Assembly (NCBI GenBank): GCA_025558075.1
Contig: JAHLKF010000018.1
Span: forward strand, 124,001 to 188,000
DNA: 64,000 nucleotides
Reading direction: 5' to 3'
Source of the DNA: Gaertneriomyces semiglobifer
Lineage: Eukaryota > Chytridiomycota > Chytridiomycetes > Spizellomycetales > Spizellomycetaceae
In this document: piece by piece, positions 21,132 through 33,768 of the stretch
Layout: every line of letters starts with the position of its first letter
How positions within the stretch are numbered: position 1 is the stretch's first letter
The notes under the pieces: model-generated
Told to the model about the DNA's origin: nothing
The model's database searches: none
Seen by the model: the letters and a program-made list of their open reading frames with translations, nothing else
Translations under genes and position numbers: made by a program

Positions 21132-21661
21132 CTGACAACCAACCCAAACATCATAATCATCAGAATCCACCTACAAACCGGAAACTGAATGCCCATTGAC
21201 GTTTAGTTCACCTTTATGATCTGCTCGTGAGTAGAAGGAGAGAGATTGTGGATTTGTCGACCGTTTCGCTGTTTGCTGCTAGTGAATTTGTAGCAACGTC
21301 GTCAATATCTTTGTGTGAAATGTTTGGGCAAGAAAACTGTGGGTGTAGGGTCTCCGAACACGCTCTCCACACACAGTATCGCTATAAGCATACACATAAT
21401 AACCTGAGGAAACCGCATATAACATTATAAAGGGGCCGCTCGATTAGGGATAAGCATCCTAGAGGCGGAGAGAGAAAGTGAGAACGTGTGAGAGAGAGGA
21501 CGTGTGGAAGTGGACACCAAGAGGAGAAGAGCAACTGTCGCGATCCGCTGTGGTGTTTGCCCCCATACCACTCAAAGAAGTCATCCGAACAGGGACAATT
21601 GTAGAAGCACTGTCCGCGGCTTGAGTGCCTCGTCTCGCCGTATCCTCGGCCGTCGAGGAGA
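21132..21661. other. Divergent eL28/TOR promoter region
   Basis: A 530-bp spacer between two growth genes. Purine-rich GAGAGA tracts lie at 21468-21496. No gene is seen. Confidence 0.45.
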
Positions 21662-24600
21662 ATGAGCGCTCCTTTGGCTATCGAACCGCTCGCGCGGATC
21701 CTACAGGATCTGCGGTCCAAGTACGTCCGGCGTTTCAATTGGTTCGCGAGGAAGCCAGAAGCATTAACATGCATGTCTCTCACTAAAGGAATGATGACGT
21801 TCGTGCCAGGGCAGCCAACGAGCTCCGGGAGCATGTATGGTGTGTCCTTGCTCGTTTACGCGAAGCATCGCTTAACGATGACAATTTTGTAGGTTATTGC
21901 GGTCTCTCGAGAAGTTTCAGGCGAAGCGTTCGCCAAGTTTATCAATGACGTGAATAAGAGGATATTTGAATTAATTCACAGTAACGATAGTTCCGACAAG
22001 ATAGGAGGAATTCTAGCGATAGGTATGTGAAAAACACTGACCTACTCAGGCGCATCACTGGGTCTCACCCGACTCACTAGATAAGCTCATTGACTTTGAT
22101 GGCGAGGAAAACACGACTAAAACTACCCGATTCGCAAACTATTTGCGCATCGTTCTACCTGGGCACGACCCGCAGATTACCCTTCTGGCTGCAAAAGCTC
22201 TAGGTAACAGAGGCCCTTGTGCTGCTCGCGCGTGCTTCGACCACTGACTTTGTTGTCTGTGCCAGGCCGGCTTGCCCTTTGTGGAGGTACTCTGACAGCC
22301 GAGTTTGTTGAATTCGAGGTGAAGCGGGCACTGGAATGGCTGCAAGGCGATCGCCATGAAGCACGCAGATACGCCGCCGTTTTGGTCATTCGCGAGCTTG
22401 CCGTTAGCGCACCAACGTTGATTTATGCATTCGTTGGGCAAATTCTCGATCTCATCTGGGTGGGCCTCAGGGACCCAAAGGTAGGCGTCGGCAAGGATCA
22501 TGTGACTGTGGTAACATTCACCGACTTTCCCGCAGGTGGTCATTCGCGAAGGGGCCGCGGATGCCTTGAGTGCTACCCTTGCGCTCGTGCAAGTGCGTGA
22601 AAACCGTCAAAGAAAGCAGTGGTATCAGAAGATCCTAGAAGAAACCCAAAGAGGCTTCAAAACTGCCAGTGCAGACACCATTCATGGATCTTTACTGACT
22701 TTGCGAGAGCTGATTAGTCACAAGGGCATGGTGAGTTATCTTCGTCACTACCTTGGCGATTCGCGGCTGACTGGCATTTATGAATAAGTATCCTGCGGAA
22801 AAGTATCGAACGCTTTGCGAATCGGTTCTTAAATACAAAGACCATCGCGACGGGCTTGTACGCCGTACCGTGATTTTAATGATTCCCGTGCTGGCGCAAT
22901 TTGATCCCGCTGATTTTGTTACTGCGTACCTTAATGGTTGCATGGCGTACTTGTTGAGCCAGTTGAAGAAAGACCGTGATCGCTCTGCTGGTATATTTCT
23001 GACCTTATTCAGCGTGACGATACCTAGTGGTTTTAACCGCAAGGCTTGTAGCTTTCATTGCTATTGGAAAAGTTGCGATTGCGGTGGGAAGCAGTATGGG
23101 CCCGTACTTAGATGCCACGTTACAGAATATCAAAGAAGGCTTGAATGCCAAAGGGTGAGTGAGATTATTTGGTGCAGGACGGTGTGCACTCAGTGACCAT
23201 TAAGCATGGTACGTTTAGCAAAAATCGCTCGGCCAATGAGGCGCCCATTTTTCAGTGCATCAGCATGCTTGCGCAAGCAGTAGGACCGGCACTCACGAAG
23301 TACATGCACGAGCTGCTGGAGCAAATGTTCTCTGGAGGTCTTTCGGAACCGTTACGACAAGCATTAGTGGATCTCTCAGTGTTTATTCCGCCGCTACTGC
23401 CTACTATACAAGGTCGGCACATTTATTCCTGCTGGAAGCAACTAGTGCTGACTTCCGTTTCGCAGAGAGACTTTTGAACCTACTTTCCGCTATACTTTGC
23501 GGCCAGCCTTATCGCCACCCGGGTGCGCCACATCGGCAGTCGCAAAATTCGCTGGCCGGCATGCGGGATTTTCAGGTATAGGCTTGTCCCTTGTCGATCC
23601 ACTCATCGTTATTGTTGAGTCGACTCACTTTTCCAGTCTGTGGGAGAGCCCCGTGACATAGACACCATCATTTTGTCTTTAACGACGCTGGGCAGTTTCG
23701 ATTTCACTGGTTCGTCGATGTTCTTGCATTGCGTGAAACTATGTCTAACGTTTCCTAAGGTTACATGCTGCATGAGCTCATCCGCGACTGTGCGGTTACA
23801 TACCTCGAGGATGACAATTCCGATATTCGTCGAGCTGCCGCATTGACGTGCTGCCAGCTTCTAGCCAGGGATCCAGTTTGCTATCAAGTAAGAAGTATCT
23901 ATGTTGACCTCTCCTTAACTGTTATCCTTAACTTTATATGACAGACTGCTACTCATGCTGTACAAGTTGTGGGCGAAGTTCTAGAGAAGCTGCTTACAGT
24001 AGGCATCACAGACCCAGGTTAGTTAACACCTCCGCCGAATTGGACCATTCATCTCATTAACGTGCTGAGCTTAGATCCTATAATAAGGCAAACGGTGTTG
24101 TCTTCTCTGGACGAGCGATTTGATTATCACCTCGCCCAAGCGGAGCACATTCGCACTCTGTTTATTGCACTAAATGATGAGGTCTTCGTGATCCGCGAAC
24201 TTACAATGACGATAATTGGCCGACTTGCACTACACAACCCTGCATATGTAATGCCATCCCTTCGTAAAGCTTTGATCCAGCTTTTAACGGAGTTGGAATA
24301 CGCTGGTGTCAGGTACAAGTCATTGTGCAGTGAGCAGCTGAGATTCGTACTCATATGGTGACAGTCGGCAGCGTGAGGAAAGTGCTCGTCTTCTGAGCCA
24401 TTTGGTGTCGTCTGCTCAGCGACTGATCAAACCATATGTTGAGCCTATTATCAAAGTGCTTCTCCCGAAATCGAAAGATCAAAGTTCGAGCGTAGCATCA
24501 CGAGTGCTTGCGGCACTTGGTGAGCTGGCAGAGGTGGGGGGCGACCGCCTCTTGCCGTTCCTGGGCGATTTAATGCCGGTGGTTATGGAAACGCTTCAAG

Positions 24601-27600
24601 ATCAAAGCAGTTCTACTAAACGTGAAGCGGCGTTGCGTACGCTCGGCCAGGTTTCGAGCAATACGGGATGGGTGGTGGAGCCATATCTGAAGTACCCTAA
24701 TTTATTGGGTATACTGATCGATATCCTAAAGACTGAGCAGTCTGCGGATATACGCCGCGAAACAGTCAAAGTCATTGGCATACTGGGTGCTTTGGATCCC
24801 TATAAGCACAAGGTATGCTGATTACGTTGCGGTGATTATGTGCTTTGTACTTATGGGCCTCCCCGGTGGTCTTAGATTGCGTCAAGGGACCCTGAAAGTG
24901 TACCATCCGGAGCCAATGCTGAATTGCCTATGAGCATGAGCCCTTCTGCAGACGACTATTACCCCACGGTCGCTGTGAACGCTTTAATGAAGATCTTGAA
25001 GGATCCGTCATTGAGTATCCACCATACTGCAGTGATTCAGGCGGTCATGTACATTTTCAAAACTCTAGGGCTTAAATGTGTTCCATTCTTACCGCAAGTA
25101 AGTTCGTCCCCAAATTTACCTCGTGGTTGGTTACGTGATGCTTACGGACTTCATAGATAATGCCTCCTTTCTTAAGCATGATGCGGACTTGTCCGCTTGG
25201 AATGTTAGAATTCCACTTTCAGCAGCTCGGCTTGCTGGTGTCGATAGTTAAACAACACATCCGGGGCTATCTTACGGAGCTGCTTGCGCTCATCCAGGAG
25301 TACTGGAGTCCCACTTCGAACATCCAGATAACCATCTTATCCCTTGTGGAGGCCATTGCGGTGGCCTTGGACGGAGAATTTAAAGTTTATTTACCGACTC
25401 TCCTACCGCAGATGTTGCAAATTTTGGAAGCCGACACGAGTGAAAGAAGGCAGCCTACTCAAAAGGTGCTACACGCAATGGTAGTGTTCGGATCCAACCT
25501 GGAAGAATATCTGCATCTGGTTGTGCCGGTAGTCGTGCGGCTGTTCGAGAAGTTGGACATACCGTTGCACGTGAGGAAGCTTGCCATACAAACCATTGGG
25601 CAGTTGTGCAAAAAAATCAATGTCTCAGATCAAGCGTCCAGGATTATTCACCCATTGGTTCGGGTGCTAGCCGGCTTACAACCTGAACTTCGCACCCCAG
25701 CTATGGACACGCTCTGTGCACTGGTGTATCAGCTTGCGTCAGATTTTGCCATCTTTATTCCGATGATCAACAAGACCTTGATCAAGCACCATATACAGCA
25801 CTCTAAATACGACATGCTGGTCTCAAAACTTCTCAAAAACGAACCTTTACCTCAAGAGTTAGGTACGGATGCAGATGACAGATACATAGATACTCAGGCG
25901 GAGGAATCCCCCGCTGAGGCGGCAGCAAGGAAGCTACCCGTTAATCAACAGCAACTTAAAAAGGCGTGGGAAACATCTCAACGATCCACGAAAGACGACT
26001 GGGTCGAATGGATCAGGCGATTCAGTGTGGAACTTTTGAAAGAGTCCCCCTCACATGCACTACGTGCCTGCGCTAGTCTTGCTGGTGTCTACTACCCGTT
26101 GGCCCGTGAGCTCTTCAACGCCAGTTTCGTGTCATGTTGGAGCGAATTGTACGACCAATTTCAAGATGAACTTGTGCGCTGCCTGGAGATGGCCCTCACT
26201 TCCCCTAATATTCCACCTGAAATTCTGCAGACGTTGTTGAACCTGGCTGAGTTCATGGAACACGATGACAAGGCTCTTCCTATTGACATTCGGACGCTCG
26301 GTTTATACGCGGCAAAGTGCCACGCTTATGCAAAAGCCTTGCACTACAAAGAGCTGGAATTTATATCTGACCCGCTGACGAATACCATTGAGGCTTTGAT
26401 TAGTATCAATAACCAACTACAACAACCAGATTCTGCCATCGGCATCCTCACATATGCGCAAGAGAATCATGATGTTGATTTGAAGGAAACCTGGTATGAG
26501 AAGTTACACCGTTGGGAGGACGGACTGGCTGCCTACGAACGGAAGCAGGCGGAAGATCCGGGCTCAGTCGAGGCGACGCTTGGACGCATGCGGTGCCTTC
26601 ACAACTTGGGTGATTGGGAAGCGTTATCACAACTCGCCCAGGAGCGCTGGGGCGCTGCTACCAACGAGGTACGCAAGGCGATAGCACCCCTCGCCGCGGG
26701 TGCGGCATGGGGACTTGGGCAGTTGGATCTTATGGATGAGTATATCGCTGTGATGAAACAGGAGTCCCCTGATAGTGCGTTTTTCAGAGCTATTTTGGCT
26801 CTTCATCGTAATCTTTACCCTCAAGCTGCACAGTACATCAATGCTACCCGGGATCTCTTGGACACGGAGCTCATGGCTCTGGTGGGCGAGAGCTACAGTC
26901 GTGCATACAATGTGGTGGTGCGCGTACAAATGCTAGCAGAACTGGAGGAGATCATAACTTATAAACAATTGTACGAACAACCTGATCGCCAGGACGCGAT
27001 CCGTAAAACTTGGATGGCAAGACTGCGGGGCTGTCAGCGGAACGTAGAGGTTTGGCAAAGGATTCTTAAAGTCAGAGCCCTCGTTATCTCTCCCAAGGAC
27101 GACATGGAGATGTGGATCAAGTTTTCTAATCTGTGTCGAAAGAGCGGACGGCTTGGGCTTTCCTACAAGACATTGTCGGGTTTACTTGAAAGTGAGTCGA
27201 AAGATTTCAATTCACTCGCGATCCGCGAAGAAACCCCACAAGTCGTGTATGCATGCTTGAAACATCTCTGGGCGTCTGGATCGAAAGATCAATCATTTGG
27301 GCAAATGAAGGAGTTTACGCGCACGATAGTCGACCAGTTGGGCATTTCTACTCTGAACGACATCCATTCACATATAGAGGGTTCCCAAGCGGACCCGGGT
27401 AAGGGAGAACTTGTGAAACTACTTGCTCGTTGCTACTTGAAGCTCGGAGAATGGCAGACCGCACTGCAGGAGGAGCTCAATGATGCGGTCATCCCCGAGA
27501 TCCTGAGGTCATACCTCGCCGCCACACATTGCGACAAGGAATGGTACAAAGCATGGCATGCTTGGGCACTGGCGAATTTTGAGGTGATATCACACTATGA

Positions 27601-30137
27601 AAAGCTACACGAGAGCATACCTCCACAGATTTTAGTTGCACATGTTGTGCCGTCCGTTCAAGGTGTGACATCATTTGTTCGCCAACCCGTTTGCTTTCAT
27701 GCACGCTCACCTATTTTCTAGGCTTCTTCCGCTCCATCGCGTTGTCCAAGGGGAACTCTTTACAGGATACGCTAAGGTTGTTGACTCTATGGTTCAAATA
27801 TGGCTTCCAGCAGGACGTAAATATTGCCATTGGAGAGGGATTTAGCAGCGTCAGCATAGATACGTGGCTCCAGGTTATTCCGCAGGTGAGACGAGTACAC
27901 GGTTCGCCACGATGTGTTCAACGTCTAATATTTCGAATCTGCTTCGGGCAGCTTATCGCACGGATCCATACGCCGAGCCCTCATGTGCGGCGTCTCATAC
28001 ATCAACTGCTGTCTGATGTCGGCAAAGAACACCCTCAGGCTCTTGTATACTCCCTGACAGTGGCCTCAAAGTCACAGAGTATTCCGCGCAAAAATGCCGC
28101 ATTGGCCATCATTGAAAAGATGCGTATGCATAGTGCGGTGCTGGTGGAACAGGTGAGTCCTTGACAACTGCTGCTGCTCGCCTTCCTATTCTCACGTTAT
28201 GGTAAGGCTTTACTCGTTAGTCAAGAACTGATTCGCGTAGCCATTCTTTGGCATGAGATGTGGCATGAAGGCTTGGAAGAAGCTTCTCGGTTATATTTCG
28301 GTGACCACAATGTGGAGGGCATGTTTACTACCCTGGAGCCACTGCATCAAATGCTTGAACGGGGTCCAGAGACTCTGCGTGAAATCTCATTCAATCAGGC
28401 ATTTGGCCGAGACCTTCAGGAAGCCCTGGATTGGTGTAAACGGTATAAGCGAACACAGAACGTGAACGACCTCAATCAGGCGTGGGATTTGTATTATCTC
28501 GTGTTCCGCAGGATCAACAAGCAGCTGCCACAACTTACGACTCTCGAACTACAATACGTATCTCCGAAATTGCTAGCTGCACGTGATCTCGATCTCGCTG
28601 TGCCGGGGACATATCGAAGCGCGGAGTCGGTGGTGAAGATCGCATCGTTCGTTCCAACCCTTACAGTTATGACATCTAAACAACGGCCGCGACGGCTCAC
28701 TATAATAGGGAGCGACGGCAAGGAGTACCAGTACCTTCTAAAAGGCCACGAGGACCTCAGACAAGATGAGCGTGTGATGCAGTTGTTCGGTCTTGTCAAT
28801 ACACTGTTAGCGACCAATGCGGAAACTTTCAAACGGCATCTAAGTATCCAACGGTATCCCGTGATTCCTTTGTCGCCAAATTCGGGTCTGATCGGCTGGG
28901 TGCCACATTGCGATACTCTCCACACTCTAATCCGCGACTACAGGGAGAGCCGAAAGATTTTACTCAATATTGAACACCGTTTAATGCTTCAGATGGCACC
29001 GGATTACGACAATTTGAGCCTGCTCCAGAAGGTGGAGGTTTTCGAGTATGCTCTGGAGAATACCACAGGGCAGGATTTATACAAAGTGTTGTGGCTGAAG
29101 AGCAAGAATTCAGAAGTGTGGCTTGACCGTCGAACGAATTATACGCGGTCACTCGCTGTTATGTCTATGGTTGGATACATTCTTGGTCTTGGGGACCGTC
29201 ATCCTTCGAACCTGATGCTGGATCGATTTACTGGCAAAGTCATACATATCGATTTTGGCGACTGCTTTGAGGTCGCAATGCATCGCGAAAAGTTCCCAGA
29301 AAGGATCCCATTCCGACTTACCCGTATGCTAATTAATGCTATGGAAGTGAGTGGTATCGAAGGCAATTTCCGAATTACCTGTCAGAACGTTATGAGTGTT
29401 CTGCGGGATAATAAGGACAGCTTGATGGCTGTTCTGGAAGCATTTGTTTATGACCCTCTGATCAATTGGAGGTTGCTGTCTACAGCGAGCCCGAAACAAG
29501 GTATTACTAACCTCGTATGATTATTACTATCTATATTTTAACGCCTCGGTCATAGATGGAAAAGCGATTCGGCAGACAAAGATGGACAACGGTTAGGACA
29601 TGCGCACATGCTAGAATGTCGGGGTGTTAACTAATTATTGCACGCAGAACTACTCGATGAGCCCACACAGACGCGAAATTTCCCAGCGAGTCGAAAGCTG
29701 CAGAAGAACGAAAATGACTTGATCGGCGACGGTGAGTAACGGAAACCGAATTCAAAAGATCTTCTGGGCCATCTGACCAAATAACTTCCGAATTCTATCG
29801 AACAGAAGAAGATCACGTTGGAAAGCCCGAGGCACTTAATACCAGGGCCTTGACCGTCATCAATAGGGTTTCGAACAAGCTTACGGGTACAGTTTGACCT
29901 GCGGCACTTGATCCAAGTTGCAGTTGCTAATCTGCAGTACGGTTCTCGTTTAGGCCGCGACTTTAAGCCGAACCAGACACTCGATGTCAAAAAGCAGGTG
30001 CATCGACTTATTCTTCAAGCAACGTCGCTAGAAAATCTGTGTCAGGTTGGTGTCGTACGCTCGTTTGCGGACTGTGCGTTTTGACTAACACCTTTTGCGA
30101 CCCATAGTGTTACATTGGATGGTGCGCATTTTGGTGA
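21662..30137 (+). CDS. TOR1: Target of rapamycin kinase (TOR)
   Basis: PI3K-related Ser/Thr kinase, catalytic core of TORC1/TORC2, linking nutrients to growth. I assemble 25 exons from ATG 21662 to TGA 30137, 2,348 residues. The HEAT repeats are in the first 17 exons, all short apart from exon 17 (25157-27662), which is 2.5 kb. The FAT domain follows. FRB is at about 1820-1915 ([20 protein letters not shown], then [15 protein letters not shown]). The kinase domain starts at about 1960, with [14 protein letters not shown], the catalytic loop [11 protein letters not shown] and [11 protein letters not shown]. The last five small exons carry the linker and FATC, which ends CYIGWCAFW across the final splice (exon 25, 30108-30137). 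All catalytic residues are kept. The ribosomal gene eL28 is divergent at its 5' end. Confidence 0.97.
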
Positions 30138-30747
30138 ATTCAGATGGTTCGTCATGTATAATATGCCCATGTAGATGCATGTATGATGCGAGTTGTACCT
30201 GCGATAAATCAATTGTATCAATAGCTACCCACATGTCCACATTACGCTAGGATCTGAGGCTTTCTAGCAGTCCATCCATCTACTTCGAGCTTCTAATCTC
30301 TCGTGAATCCTGTTACGGTTTTTTTGTAGTTTCGTCGCGCGGTCTTTCGGACCAGAGTTGTTAGGGATTTTGTTTTCCCGTGCACTTCACTGAAGGAGAC
30401 TGCACAGACACACTATCATAGACAAGAACAGCCTGTCGCTAGATCCTGAATCCTGCTTTGCAAATACAGCGGGTGCATTCAAGCGAAGGAGTGAGAACAG
30501 ATCACATTATCATCGCTACCGAGCCTGCGAAGGATTGATCAAGCTCTCAGGCTGATCGGGACAAACGAGGATAAAACGCAAGGTGAACATCAGTGCTCTT
30601 CACGGATGCAAGACAGGCTGTATTGAGTAGCGGAGCGATAAAAAGTCTTGCGATCTGGACGTAAGTGCTAGCGACCGTTAAGAACCAGTTGTCGTGGACG
30701 CTGACGGGAAATCATGTTTAAATGTCGAATCTACAGTACCTTTGAAA
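30138..30747. other. Spacer between TOR and the RBM26/27 gene
   Basis: About 610 bp that must hold the TOR 3' end and the next promoter. Nothing else is recognised. Confidence 0.45.
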
Positions 30748-33701
30748 ATGCATTTGGACGACGCTGCATCTGCTTCGCTAAAGCAGGTGCTCATGAGCCA
30801 GCTGGAATCACTGTATGTCTCTGAAGGCCGACTGTCCATTGGAATTGTTGCACTTCGGAAACTAACCTGTCAATCTACAGTTGCGATGCTGATCCAACCG
30901 TTCTGGCAGACTATGTCATTGCGCTCTTGAAGCATGAAAAGCCGATTACAGAGCTCAAGTCATTATGCGTGAGCCAATTGGATGACTTTTTGAAAGAAGG
31001 TAGAGTACTCGATTTTAATATTCGCCCGACCTTACCGTACCAACGAATGCATTCTTCTAGAGACTCAACCTTTTGTAACGAAGCTATTTGACCTCTTGGC
31101 TGAACAAGGGCACTTGGGCCCTCTGCATGACGACCACGCTGGGCAATTAGCGGGAGACCACGTAACTGACTCGTTCGCCGATGCGAGCACGTTACAGAAG
31201 AGAACCTTCGAAGAGGAACAGTCTGATGATGACGACAACGATCGCAACTTCAAGCACACACGGCGCGGTGATGGCCATATTGAAAGGACGCGAGATAGGG
31301 GCGACGTCAATTCACACCCAGTTGGTACAGCCAAGGACGCATCTGTCACAACCTCAGACCATAAGCGAAGAAGAACTGAGGATGCTGTGAGTTCAGAGGA
31401 CGGTGGAATCCATCGTTCGAAAGTGGCGCGTGGCTGGAACGACGATGGTCAAAGAAGAAGTGACCATGAGCGAGAACCTAGGGATATGAGATACCCCCAG
31501 CGATATCCACCGATGCCTGGCCAACCCATTCCAGGGCATGGCAGGTGGGAGGGAAATCAAAGCTGGAATGGCATGCCACTTGTACCTGGTTTTGGCCACG
31601 AACGGGATGCGCGGTACAATGATCGCGGAAATCCTCGGTTTCGGCCCCGTCTGCATGATAGACCTCGAGGCGCGTTGGGTTCGGGTCGAGGAGGATTCCA
31701 TAATGGCCGAGGAAAGCGTTGTCGAGACTATGAAGGTACGTGGGTGTCTTGATCGCGCTCTCTGGCACGTCTAGCTTAACTGGTTGCATTAGAACGTGGA
31801 TTCTGCATTCGAGGCGATGCGTGCCCTTTTGATCACGGTCTAGATCGTATTGTTGTAGACGAGATTCCAATTATACCTGGTAGACCTTCGTTTGACATGT
31901 TACCGGCCGGACCTCCTGGGCCCATGAGTGGAATGAGGCCATCTTATAACCCACCATTCAACGGAATGGGGAGAAGTTATGACCCCGGCCATTATGGTGA
32001 GCATTGCGAAGCATCCGTTATAACTCGCCTCAACTATTGATGCCGGCATTCCTCGTTATTCGCAGATGCTTCTGCATCAGGTCCTTTATTGAATGCGCCG
32101 GAGGCATATGACCCAGAACGCGCATCCTTTGCGCCATCGACACGCGGGGACATTCCACCTGTCCGCTCAACACCCGGCAGTCCACCGGGGCATGGGTTGC
32201 GTGGATCAAGTCCATTCGTTGCTGTGTCTGCCAGCCGGGGTGATGGGCGAGGCGGCCGAGGCTTCGGACGCCGAGGTGGTGGTCGCGGCGGTTTCACGGG
32301 GCACCAACAGCGTGGAGATACGCTAGTAGTGCAAAATATACCGAGAGAATTTTGCTCTATTGACAAGGTCAATGAATACTTCAAGACATTCGGCTCTATC
32401 ACCCACATAAAGGTTGATGCACCGTTGTCTAAAGCAGTTGTCCAATTCGCCCGCCATCAAGAAGCTTTGGCTGCGTATCGCTCCCCGGCTCCTATCTTCG
32501 ATAACCGATTTGTCAAAGTCTTTTGGCTCAATTCGGACAGTGCCAACGGGAGCATAAAACCTTCTGGTAGTGACTCTGTACCCAGCTGGTCCGTACATGG
32601 ACACAGCGAATCCAGTCCTTCTGTTGACGAATCCAAAGCAAAGGCCGCAGCAATCGATGAGAAGAAAGAGAAAGCTCGTCACCTGCTCGAGATGCAGCGC
32701 AAGCAACAAGAATTGATCGCCAAATCTTTGGACGAGCAAAAGAAGATGATGGAAAGGCTTAAAGATAAGAGCATTACAGCTGAGGAAAAGAGAGCCCTCA
32801 TCGACGAGTCCAGTAGGCTGTCCAAAACCTTGGAGTCGTTGATGCAGACTGCATCAACTGGTGTCTCCGTGGCAGCCAAGGGATTGTCATCTCGGGTGAC
32901 CCAGGAGGACAGGGAACGTGCGAGATTAGATCGCGAACTTGATGCACTGAATCACAACAAGTTCCCATCAGGTTCTTCCACCCCGGATTCCAAACTTGTT
33001 GCCCAACTGGAGGCGCTGAAGGCTAAGGTACGTAAAATTCACTGCATATGCTAATGGTCGTCGACTAATGGCCGGGCGAATAGGCAAGTGAGCAGGGCAT
33101 AGACCCATCGGCTGTAATTGCGGCAGGAAACTCCGAGGCTGGAGCGAGTTGGGGCTATTCCAGAGGTCGGGGACGTGGGGCTTGGTCGTCACGAGGTCGC
33201 GGGACTGGTCGTTTTTCGTTGGATAACCGGCCCAAGAAGATTCTGATCGAAGGATTAGTGCCGGAAGCTCAGAATGCACTAAAAGCGGAACTAGAGGTAG
33301 TATACCGGTTGATGATCGCTTCTGATACTGTACTGAACCCTTTTCAGAAAGTCGGTCCGGTAGCCGGCATCGAGTTCTTAGATGACAAGCGCAAGGCTGT
33401 CGTCGAACTTCCGTCCCGCCGAGAAGCTGAAAAGGTCAGAGGTTTACGTAACCCTTCAACTGTTAATGGGAAGCTAATCCTCAGTTTATGTTACGCACTT
33501 GTATAGGTCATGGCGCATTCGTTGATGATCCCTGACTGTGCAAATTTGAAGCTCTCTTGGCATGTTGATTCCAATTCGACGATGACGGGGGGCGACGACG
33601 GCACTCAGACAGAAACGGCGCCGCCCAGTGATGCGCAGCACCAATGGGAAGATTTTGATGATGAAGATGATGACAACGAGAGGTCATGGAAGCGAAGATA
33701 G
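30748..33701 (+). CDS. RBM26/27-type RNA-binding protein (S. pombe Rmn1-like)
   Basis: A nuclear RNA-binding protein of the family that partners the MTR4/exosome adaptors (PAXT in humans, MTREC in fission yeast). Eight exons (30748-30812, 30881-30999, 31061-31735, 31793-31996, 32066-33027, 33084-33296, 33348-33434, 33507-33701) give 839 residues. The N-terminal PWI-like domain is residues 1-75 (LCDADPTVLADYVIALLKHE, ELKSLCVSQLDDFL). A charged Arg/Asp-rich region follows. One CCCH finger is built across exons 3/4 with spacing C-X8-C-X5-C-X3-H. A Gly/Arg-rich segment precedes the RRM (TLVVQNIPREFCSIDKV, about 436-510). A Lys/Glu coiled coil, an RGRG region and a second RRM-like fold (KKILIEGLVPEAQNAL) complete it. 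The start is the first in-frame ATG. Confidence 0.9.
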
Positions 33702-33768
33702 TCATGTATTTACACAATAGTTTAAATGCCTGCATTAGTGATTCTGGTTCTTTGGTGTACACTCACTA

